64,000 nucleotides of DNA from the NCBI RefSeq assembly GCF_012489685.1, contig NC_080042.1, forward strand, positions 82,886,397-82,950,396, read 5' to 3'. Origin of the DNA: Lotus japonicus. Its lineage: Eukaryota; Streptophyta; Magnoliopsida; Fabales; Fabaceae. Numbering within the stretch: the first letter of the stretch is position 1; each line of letters opens with the position of its first letter. The position numbers and the translations under genes are program-made. The notes beneath the pieces were generated by a model. That model made no database searches, was not told where the DNA came from, and saw nothing but the letters and a program-made list of their open reading frames with translations. Positions 11,156-21,500 of the stretch are shown one piece after another.

Positions 11156-13481
11156 CAATCCCATTGTTGAGACTCATCAAACCTCAAGTCTCTACTAAAT
11201 GAACTGCTACCAGTTGCAGGGTCAAACACCTTATAAGCACCTGTTGAATGATATCCTAGGAGAATCAATCTTTCACCCTTATCATCCAACTTCTTCCTCT
11301 TATTATCAGGGACATGCTTATAGCAAATTGAGCCAAACACCCTAAAGTGCTTCACACTTGGCTTGTTTCCTGACCATGCCTCCTCTGGTGTCATGTTCTT
11401 CAGCCTTTTTGTACTGCACCTGTTCAGAATGTAGGCTGCAGTAGCCACTGCTTCACCCCAAAACTTCTTGGGAAGCTTTTTAGTCTTCAGCATACTCCTA
11501 GCCATATTGAGAATGGTTCTGTTGACTCTTTCAGCAGTTCCATTATGCTGAGGAGTGTATGGGGCAATCACCTCATGTGTGATGCCTTCCTTTTCACAGA
11601 AATCAGAAAACTCATGTGAAACATACTCCCCTCCTCCATCACTTCTCAGCAGCTTCAGCTTCTCACCACATTGTTTCTCAACAAGTCTCTTGAAGCTTCT
11701 GAATTTTCCAAAGACTTCACTCTTTTTCTGAATGAGATACACCCATAACTTCCTTGTGAAATCATCCTTGAAAGTCACAAAGTATCTATTCCCTCCAATA
11801 GATTGAACCTCAAAAGGTCCACACACATCACTATATACAACTTCTAATGGTTTAGTAGTTCTAGTTGGTATATGTGAAACAAAAGAGTTTCTGGACTGCT
11901 TACTTGTCATGCATTCATCACACAATTCAGTTGGTGATTTGATGTGAGGTAGTCCAGTCACCAATCCTTCCTTGCTCATCTGTTCCAAGCTCCTGAAGTT
12001 GAGGTGACCCAATCTGTGATGCCACTTCCATGATTCATCAGCCACTGCCTCCAAACACTTGTGATCTTTGATGTGAAGGGGAACCTTGAATGTCTTGTTC
12101 TGTGAGAGTGGTGCTTTGAGAATCAGAACCCGCTTCTTGTTGAAAACCTTTAGCATTCTGTCCTCTAACCTCATCCTGTACCCTTTGTCAAGTAGCTGGC
12201 CTAGGCTGAGAAGATTGTTCTTCATCTTAGGCACATACAAGACATTTGCAATGTAGGAAGTTTTTCCATTCTGCCTCTGGAACATCACCCTCCCAATTCC
12301 TTCTGCACGAATGAAGCTATCATCCGCAAATTTCACCCTTGTCTTCACAGAATCATCGATGGATACAAACCACTCCTTTTGCCCAGTCATATGATTGGAG
12401 CACCCTGTGTCAAGATACCAGTTGTTGGAAGCATTCTGGTCATTCTTGGTAGTCACCATTAGCACCTTGCTCTCAGATTCTTCAGTGTTCAAATCTGGAT
12501 TTTCACACCTTGCTAACAACAGAACCTCATCAGAATCTGAATCATCATCTTTGGCTAATCTGGCTTCCTCTTCCTTGCCTCGGGTAGCCTTCTTTTGCTT
12601 GCATTCTGAAGCAAAATGCCCCCAATTTCTGCATTTGAAACACTGGATCTTGCTCTTATCCTTCTTCTGTTTCCCATTGTTCTGGTTTCCACCTTTCTTG
12701 GCATGACTTGAATCAGAATTTGACTTCTGAGATCTTTGCTCTTGTGAGCTTGATCCTCCACCATCATTCCTCTTATCCCCAGTCCATTTTCCCTTGTCTT
12801 TCTTCTTATCATTCTGCCCAGAATTATTTTTTCCTCTCCATTGAGCACTCAAAGCTTGTTCAGATTCCCTATCACCTGATCTCTCCTTGAATCTTTGTTC
12901 ATGTGCCTCTAAGGATCCTTGTAACTCATCGATCTTGAGAGTTTCAGTGTCCTTAGATTCCTCTATTGCTACCACTACATGATCAAATTTGGGAGTAAGG
13001 GTTCTGAGTACCTTTTCAACAATTCCTTGATCTGGCATGCTCTCACCATAGGTCTTCATTTGGTTGGTCAAGCTTCTGATTCTGGTGAAGTATTCTGCAA
13101 TAGATTCTTGCTCCTCCATCTGAAGCAGTTCATATTGCCTGCTCATCGTCTGGAGTCTAACTTTCTTCACCTTTGCCAACCCAGAATGACTTTTCTCCAA
13201 TATCTCCCATGCTTCTTTTGAAGATTTTGCCTTTGAGATCTTCTCAAAATTTGCAGCATCAACGCACTGATGAATCAAGAAAGTTGCCTTGCAATCCTTC
13301 TTCTTGGCTTCACTGTGTGCAGGGTTTCAGAAGAAGATTCAGTGATTTTTTTAAACCCAGATTCAACAACCTCAAGGCACTCTTGGAATCCGAAAATTGC
13401 TTTCATCTGGACACTCCAATGCTCATAATTCTTCCCATCGAGAGTAGGAAGATTCATCGGAAGCGAATTCGATCTTGACAT
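11156..13481 (-). pseudogene. Copia gag-pol fragment (gag, protease, integrase)
   Basis: The gag start is at 13481 (MSRSNSLPMNLPTLDGKNYE). A frameshift lies near 13318-13326, after which the frame stays open for over 700 codons. Domains in order: UBN2-type gag, CCHC zinc knuckle ([14 protein letters not shown]), retropepsin with [12 protein letters not shown]-pre-integrase ([16 protein letters not shown]) and integrase core with DVCGP, a DGGGEY step and [15 protein letters not shown]. The frame ends soon after the SRDLRFDE region, where it runs into the inverted primer site and LTR; reverse transcriptase and RNase H are absent. It is not functional alone. The open frame past 11141 is LTR read backwards. 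Confidence 0.88.
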
Positions 13482-13643
13482 TGCCCTCTGTTCTTTGATT
13501 CTTCTTGAATTCTCTTCAATTCTCTCAACCCGTTGATCTCTGCCTTGAGCTTCGCCACTGGAACTCCTTGCGCCGCCGCAGCACCACCTTGCACCGCCCT
13601 GGGCACCACCACAGGCTCCTGATCGATGAGCTCTTGATACCAC

Positions 13644-13710
13644 TGTTAGAACCAGAAGGTTCTCTAGAGAGAGAGAGAGAGAGAGAAAACTAGAAAGAGA
13701 TAAGTCTTGA
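13644..13710 (-). repeat. Truncated Copia LTR, minus orientation
   Basis: This is the last ~67 bp of the LTR seen at 10938-11140, inverted, ending at the shared TTGAGAGA where host sequence resumes. It differs from the left copy mainly in the length of the CT tract. Confidence 0.8.
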
Positions 13711-14112
13711 GAGAGGAGAACTACATTTTTTTTTTGAGCGTGAGGAGAACTACATATTTCTCTTCCACCCATAAACAACACATATTCTTCTACCCTGTTC
13801 GATCGTTTGCAAGCAGTTCTACCAATCTCTTGTGCATTGAACATCTCAATTTACAATCAAGTTTCGTTCTCCGATCCTCTCATCGTTAAGAAAAAAGTAA
13901 GTATTTTTTTCTTCATCTTTTCTCCATCAATAACCAAACACGTTGATATTTAGCCAATGCAATCTGGCGACTACCGATGATAGGCATATAGTTGTGTAAG
14001 AAATTATGTAAGTTTAACCTAATAGTTAGTTACACGAAATTAGTATTATCTATTCAATAAATAGTCAATTTTTACATCAACATCTCAGCTGTTTTTTTCT
14101 TAATAATAGTAA
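13707..14112 (+). repeat. Right copy of 405-bp duplicated flank
   Basis: Near-identical to 10533-10937 (one extra T at the poly-T run, one C-to-T change). It begins at the microhomology TTGAGAGA with the truncated LTR and ends at AGTAA, matching the base before the left LTR. Confidence 0.88.
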
Positions 14113-14560
14113 AAGCCATATATATGACCACACTGACACATTTAGTATAGATAGATTTTGAGAGGGTGATGGATCATTCACACTACTGCAAAACACTGTT
14201 GGAGTAGGTAGAGTCTTTAACTGCATTTCTTCAAAAAACAGCTCTTCTAAAATAATAACTTTTTTAATTAAATTTTTTAAGATATTTGTTTCAATTTTCC
14301 TTCAGAAGTGAACATTAGATTATTTGAAAAATCTATTTTAATTATCACAAAAAATAATTTTAACTAATGTAACAAAATACATATCAGCTTGTTCCTGAAC
14401 GACAGCTCAATAGTGACAATTGAGGGACATAAATGTAATTTAAGATTTTAGGTCGAGAGATTAATCTCACGAGTCACGACAATAAGACGCTTCGGGTATC
14501 GGATCCGGTTAAAAAAACAAAGGGGAGTGGAAAAGCCAGTGTAGTTTTCATGTTGCTATT
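14113..14560. other. Upstream region of the MORC-like gene
   Basis: No gene is recognised between the duplicated flank and the leader of the plus-strand MORC-like gene. The promoter presumably lies here, but no element can be defended by eye. Confidence 0.3.
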
Positions 14561-14625
14561 TCTGGGGTGCGTCTCTCGCCAACTTGCGAATAACCGTCTC
14601 TGCAATCTGCACCTTCTCGTCTTCG

Positions 14626-14628
<3 letters not shown>

Positions 14629-14669
<41 letters not shown>
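14629..14669. repeat. (CT)n tract in probable 5' UTR
   Basis: A long pure CT run lies just upstream of the MORC-like gene. CT-rich leaders are common in plant housekeeping genes. The exact transcript start is not determined. Confidence 0.8.
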
Positions 14670-14674
<5 letters not shown>

Positions 14675-15019
14675 CTAGGGTTTCTCACTTCTCCACACTC
14701 CATTCTCAAACCTTTATTCCCCTCTCAAAAAGTAACTATCATGCTTCTATTCATGTCACATTGTGTCAAATTTCAGTGTTGATAGTTTGCATTTTCAAGT
14801 TCTGAACATTCATGAGGATTATCTGTACTGTATTTTGAAGATTTTGGTTTTCGCTTACTGATAGTTGTTGCGTGTTTACTTCTGCAGGTTTTCCTTAATT
14901 AGTAACATTTGCTCTTGCGAGTTGCGATAATCGTCACAAAGGTGCGAACTTTTTGCTTGTTTTATGGTTTTCACCTTCGTTGTGTGTTACGGAGCTTGAA
15001 CAGGGGTGGGAAAATCAAA

Positions 15020-15215
15020 CTCAAAGGGGTAGGAGTAGGGTAGCTCAGTTGGCAACACGCAGACCGAGTGTGTGGGAAGAACTCTCGGGTTGGATCCCCG
15101 ACACAAGACACTCGGGTCGGGAAGGGATGATGTGTCTTAACTGTGACTAAATCGTGAATCTAACGGCATCCAAAGGGTGATCGGGAATCAGATTTTTATA
15201 CCAAAAAACTCGATC
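15020..15215 (+). mobile_element. tRNA-derived SINE
   Basis: The stretch carries a pol III A-box-like motif (GTAGCTCAGTTGG, about 15040-15052) and a B-box-like motif (GGTTGGATCCC, 15088-15098) at tRNA-like spacing. Next comes a short unrelated body. It cannot be a working tRNA: the arms do not fold into a full cloverleaf. I see no clear target duplication, so the right boundary is approximate. It sits in the leader/intron region of the MORC-like gene. Confidence 0.65.
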
Positions 15216-15543
15216 TCAACTTTGCATGGGTGCATGGCCACAGTGCTTGTTGATTGGCCTGGGTAGTTTAGGAAAATTTTATAGACTAAATGTAGTAGAA
15301 GTAGTCACTTGAATGTAGTTAGGTTTTTTAGGCTTAATTTTTTTAAACCAGGAAAAATAAATTTTGGAACATTAAGTAAAGTCTAAATTAGAGTAGGGAA
15401 TATAAAAGTTTTGAGGGGCAAGTACAACATTTTAATACTCTTCTATTTATGATTTTTGTGCCCCATTTCAATTATAGCTAGTTTCTGGTTGTGTGGCTGT
15501 TTTGTTTTATCAGAACTGATTTGTGTTGTATTCATTTATGCAG

Positions 15544-18500
15544 ATGAGTATGCACATTTTCCTTAAAAAAGATCAAAAACTTATATGCCCTGTAAAGTGT
15601 TCTGATCCACCAGTTGAACTGTATGTCTCTTGTTCTCTCCTAAGCATTTTAAAGAGTAACTTTGGAAATGTCTTTCATCTCCTGTCCTCTGATGAGACTA
15701 GTCTGATCTTTTTACTAATGAATATCTTGACCTGACAACATTTGCAGGCCACAAGAGTTAATCATAAAGTGTATGTTTAAACAGAAGAAGATGTCTGGGC
15801 TTTCTAAATTGCCCCAATTTCCACTTACCCGCGCGCCATCCAATCCACGTGATGAGTATGAGTGGGAGAAGTTCTTGAGTTTCCTGCACGAACATGACCG
15901 TGTATGATATTTTATATTTTATATTTTATTTCCTAGATTCTGTTATTTTCAAGTGGGTCTAAGCTTAAAATGTTCGGTTAAGATTATTTTCTATGCTTAA
16001 CCAAACATTTAAATTGAATTTTTCATAGCATAAACATTTAGGCTGGTGTTTGTTTAAGCTTTTGAAAATATGTATTATAAGATAACAGGATCTTATGTTC
16101 TAAATAAGTGTGGTTGGTCTGTTAGTTTACTTAATCATCTCATTATCTTTTTGTTGCCAAAAAAATTCATCTCAATATCTTTGTTGTGGCTTTTCTTTTT
16201 TTGCTGTTAAGGTCCTTGATTTCTTTCACATTATTGAATAATTGCTAAAGTTCATGAATATCAATGTTTAACAGGTTGAGTAAAACTAGTATATTTTCCC
16301 TCTTCAGTCTTCACCTTTGTGTTATTCTTTTTTGTGTTTAATCAAAATCATCAAATCATGTTTTGCAGGTTGCTTATGGAGAGTTTGAGCAGATCAAGTT
16401 TTACATTCTTCCTCCTGCTAAAGCCTCAAAATTTAGCCCAATCAGTTTTGAATACCAAATAGACCACACACGTACTGTAGATACTCGTCCGAGGGATTGT
16501 GAATCAGGTGTTTCTTCCATTGTTAATTGTTTTTATTATCATGACATAACAAGTCAATGTCTAATGTTACAAAAGTGTGCTTACGGAAATGTTGTGCCTA
16601 TTCAGAACAGCACACATGAATCTACATGATTGATTCATGCACATTTATACTTTAGGTTTACGACATTACATTGGTATTCTTTTTTGAAAAAAAAAATTGC
16701 TTCTGTAGTGGAGGATTTTATTTGTGACTTTGGTTTATCTATCGCTTGTGAATTGATTTTTTTGTTTATACATAGAAAAGAAGATTATGGGAATTTTTAT
16801 TTAAGCTTGGCTTCTGCCTCGTGTTTACATGGGTGAAAGTAATTTGTAGTAGATGTTTCTTTAGCAGGTTCGCACTTAGCTGAGGAATGTGTTGGACAGG
16901 TTAATGCCATGGGGAGATGTCTAGCAAACGGTGCAGATGTTTGCTCTTCAGATCTTAAGATTCCTCCCGTTGAAGATCGTGCTAATCGTTTTACTGCTGA
17001 AACTTGTGGTGGATATCAATCTCACGTGAAGCAGGATAGAATCCTTGAGAAAAATTTAATTCGGGTAGACCCAAGTTACCTGAAAACTCTTGGACAGGCT
17101 CACTCTGGATGGGTTTTTGGTGGAATAGCAGAGCTTGTTGATAATTCAAGGGATGCTAAAGCTACTAAGTAGGTTTTATGCTTTCATTCTTGCACTGTCA
17201 TCTTGTTTCTGTTTTTGTTGAAAACTTGTTACCTGTAATGTTTATTTGACTCTATTTTCAGTATAATAGAAATTTTATTTGAACGGCTTTTATGGCATAT
17301 GTATATGGATAGATAATATATGAATTGGTCATTTTATTAGTACGTCTGGTTTGATGTGGAATATTTTGTCAATCTCCAACGGCTTTGATTTAAGGGAAAG
17401 GAGTTTGGTATCTGTATTATTCTGTGCCGGGACTTTGTCTTTTGTTTCTCCGTTAGTAGTTATTATTGTGAATGACTGTAATAAGGTCTTCGGTTTTGAA
17501 GGTTTTGGGTTATTTGATGATAACTATCAAAAGTGAAAAGTAAGAAGAAATGGAGACAATGGTCTCACATTTCTTTTTTTCTCACACTTATGGATTTGAT
17601 GTCAAAATATGCCTGCTTTAAAAGCTATTTTGTAAATGGATGAATAGTTTATATAGAATTACCCTTTCATATCAATAACTCTGAGCTATGTACTGAAAGT
17701 AAAAAGCTATAGGTCATCCTTTTTACCCGTTTTCACTGACTCATTTTGGAGGGAGGATTGGGAAAGTGAAATAAGATGATAGCTCAGGTTCTGAAAAACT
17801 TTCTCCTGAGCTCTTTTTCCTCCTCAAATAGTGCTTACTATTGTTCTGATGTTGATGTAACAGGATCGATATTTCTGTAGATATGATAAAGCTGGAGAAA
17901 TCTGGGAAGGATGTTCCTATGTTGTCAGTTATTGATGATGGTCAAGGGATGGACCATGATGAGGTTGTGAAAATGGTGTCTTTTGGACACAAGCAACTTG
18001 ATAAAGATGACAAGGATCACATTGGCAGGTTTGGTGTTGGATTCAAGGTAACTTTCTTTCAATCTCTATCTCTCTTCTGTTTTTTTCCCTACCCAACGGT
18101 AGTGGAATGCAGCTTGAATTTTTGTCCCTTTTATGTCATAATATTGTGTTAATGCCTTAATGGCTTTGTTGTGGTGATCAAACTAAGGTAAGGTACTTTG
18201 GGGTCTGCCAGTTAATTTATGTTTCTGTTCTTACGCTGTCCCCCTTTTCCCCATCTGTTTGGAGGATGTTTCATTCTCTCACTTTATTATTTTTTGTGGT
18301 AATTAGTTTTTTTTTTCAAGCAAAGATACTTGATCAAGTTTTGTTTTGCTTGCTTATTTTGTTTGCATTGTATGAGAGTTTTACTGCAGATAGCTTTGTC
18401 ATAATTGTGGTTATTGACTAAATCATGTTACAAGGATGATATTTAAGTTTGATTTTTATCACGATCTTGTTCTGTCCCATTCTTTTTAATCCCTCTACTG

Positions 18501-21500
18501 ATAGTAACTTATTTTTAGTTCATATCCTTTTTTGACCATTGTGATCCCTCATCGTTTCAGAGTGGAGACTGTTAGGTACCAGAAAACAGAGTAGGAAAAT
18601 AGAGACTGAGTATACTAGATTAGCACTGAATCCTCTGGTATGAACCCAGAAGCAGTGTTTGCAGTAATACAAAGGAAAGCAAATGAAGAAGAAAATGAAC
18701 AAGAGCAAATTCGAGAGTGCTCTATCTCTCCCAAGTCCTAGCCAATTTCTGCCTACTTCTCTCTCTCTCTATACTAACATATATATCCTTAGCTAATAGT
18801 ACTGGTCCCCTCCTTATCATTGAGAATCTGCCACCTCACCAGGTGGTGGTTATTTTGGGATCCTAAGCTTCTAGAATGTTGGCCTCCAGCTGTGGCTTGG
18901 GCCTCCTAGCATAGACGTTGCCAAACCTGGGCCTGGAGCTTGGGTTTGCAACATCTCTCCCCCCTTGAAGATTCAGCTTGTCCTCAAGCTGATGATTAGG
19001 GAACTGGTCCAGCAACTTACTGAAATCCTCCCATGAGTCTTCAAATGTTGGTAGGTCCTTCCACCTGATTAGCACTTCTAAGTCCCCATCCCTGTTTTCC
19101 CTGGTGTCCATAATAGCTTCTGGTTCGACCTTGAGTTCCCATTCTTCAGTAAGAGCTGCTGGTAATGGTTGGCTTTGAACTCCTGCATTCACAGCCTTCT
19201 TGAGCAGGGAAATATGGAAGACAGGATGCACTTGGCTTCCTTCTGGCAACTGCAGTTTATAGGCAGCTGGGTTGATCTTTGCTATAATTGGATAAGGTCC
19301 ATAATACCTAGGACTCAACTTCTGATTGCTTCTCTTAGCCAAACTCTTGAGCTTATAGGGTTGAATCTTCAGATAAACCAGATCCCCCACTTCATATTGA
19401 ACATCCCTTCTGTGCTTGTTGGCCTGCTGCCTCATTCTATTCTGTGCCTTCTCTAGATTACTCTTGAGCTCCTCTAGAATTAGATTCCTCTCAGCAGTCA
19501 ATTTCTCCACTTCATCTACTGATGTTAAAGAATCATTTCCCTTAAAAATCACAGGTGGTTCTCTCCCATAAAGAGCCTTGAAAGGAGTGGTTTTGATGGC
19601 TGAATGGTAATTTGTATTGTACCAGAATTCTGCCCAACTCAGCCATTTGGGCCATTGCTTTGGTTTGGACCCTGTTACACACCTTAGATATGTCTCAACA
19701 CATCGATTAACCACCTCAGTTTGTCCATCTGTCTGAGGGTGGTATGCAGAGCTGAATTTCAATTTTGTGCCAGCTAGTTTGAACATCTCTGACCAGAATG
19801 TGCTGAGAAATACTCTGTCTCTATCAGACACAATGGAGGTGGGAAAACCATGTAGTCTTACCACTTCTTTGATGAATACTTCAGCAATCTCCTTGGCATT
19901 GTATGGGTGAGATAAAGCAATGAAGTGTGCATACTTAGTAAACCTGTCTACTACCACTAGTATGGTATCTTTTCCCATGGCTTTAGGGAGACCTCCAATG
20001 AAATCCATGGATATATCAGTCCAACCTTGAGAGGGTATAGGGAGTGGTTGAAGAAATCCTGCTGGATTTAGTGCCTCATATTTGTTCCTCTGACACACCT
20101 CACACTTTTGTACATAATTTTGAATGTCTAGCTTCATGCCTTCCCAGTAGAATAAAGCTGATATTCTCTTGTAGGTTCTGAAAATTCCAGCATGGCCTCC
20201 TAAGGCTGTATCATGAAATTCCTTCAGAACAGTGAGAATTTTGGTAGAGCCCTTAGGGAGAACTATTCTGTCTTTGTATAGCAATCTTCCCCTCTTCAGT
20301 TGATAACCAACAGCAGAATTCCCTTGAGTGGCTAACTCCTGCAGAACCTTTCTATATCTTTCATCCTCTAATATCTCAGCTTCCAAATCTGCCCATTCAG
20401 CACACTGGACTGAGGATATGGCAGAGAATTGCAACTTCCTGGATAAAGCATCAGCTGCTTTGTTTTCAATCCCAGGCTTGTACTTAATTTCAAAATCATA
20501 GCCCATCAACTTGCTCATCCACTTTTGTTGTTCTTCCCCCATTATTCTCTGATCTGCTAGAAATCTCAAGCTTCTCTGATCAGTGTGTATGACAAACTTG
20601 CTCCCTAGGAGATAATGTCTCCATTTTTGCACAGCAAGAACCACTGCCATCAATTCTCTTTCATAAACAGATTTGGCTTGAGCCCTATCAGATAAAGTTT
20701 TGCTCATATAGGCAACTGGTCTTCCTTCCTGCATAAGGACAGCTCCAAGTCCCTTCCCAGAAGCATCTGTTTCCAGAATGAAAAGTTTGTCAAAATTGGG
20801 TGGAACAAGAACTGGAACAGTAGTCATCACTTCCTTCAACTTCACAAAAGCTTGGGTGGCTCCTTCAGTCCACTGGAAGCTATTCTTCTTGAGCAATTGA
20901 TTTAGAGGTTGTGCTAGTTTGCTGTAATTTTTCACAAATCTTCTGTAGTACCCTGTGAGTCCTAAGAACCCTCTTAATCCTTTCACCTCCTTAGGAATAG
21001 GCCAATCTAGCATATCTTTAATCTTGCTAGGATCAGCCGCAACTCCTGCTTGTGATATGACATGTCCTAAATAAATTATCTCAGGTTGACCAAAAGAACA
21101 TTTCTTCTGGTTAGCAACCAGATTGTTTTCCTTCAACACTTGTAAGACAATCCTTAAGTGGTCCTTGTGCAGCTCTTCATTCTTACTATAAATGAGGATA
21201 TCATCAAAAAAAACAAGTACAAACTTCCTCAAGTAAGGTCTCAACACTTGGTTCATGAGTGCTTGAAATGTAGATGGTGCATTTGTCAATCCAAAAGGGA
21301 GGACCAAGTATTCATAATGCCCTTCATGGGTTCTAAAAGCTGTCTTAGGGATGTCTTCTTCTTTCATCCTAATCTGGTGGTACCCTGATTTTAAATCCAG
21401 CTTTGAGAAAACCACAGCAGCCCCAATTTCATCCAAGAGTTCATCAATAATTGGTATAGGGAATTTGTCAGGAATAGTGGCCTTGTTAAGGGCTCTATAA

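Larger units (their letters stand above)
10938..13710 (-). mobile_element. Rearranged Copia retrotransposon with inverted LTR ends
   Basis: The left edge is a complete-looking 203-bp LTR in plus orientation (TGTTGAAG...TCTAACA, 10938-11140) followed by a plus-strand primer binding site TGGTATCAGAGC (initiator tRNA-Met type). The right edge is the terminal ~67 bp of the same LTR in minus orientation (13644-13710) with its own primer site (13631-13643). The gag-pol between them is on the minus strand and stops after integrase; reverse transcriptase, RNase H and the true 3' LTR are missing. So both ends are 5'-type ends facing inward. The right LTR joins the host flank through the shared octamer TTGAGAGA. 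Confidence 0.85.

Noticed and set aside
15040..15110. tRNA gene candidate
   Set aside because: A-box and B-box motifs are present, but a full cloverleaf and acceptor stem do not form and a SINE-like body follows.
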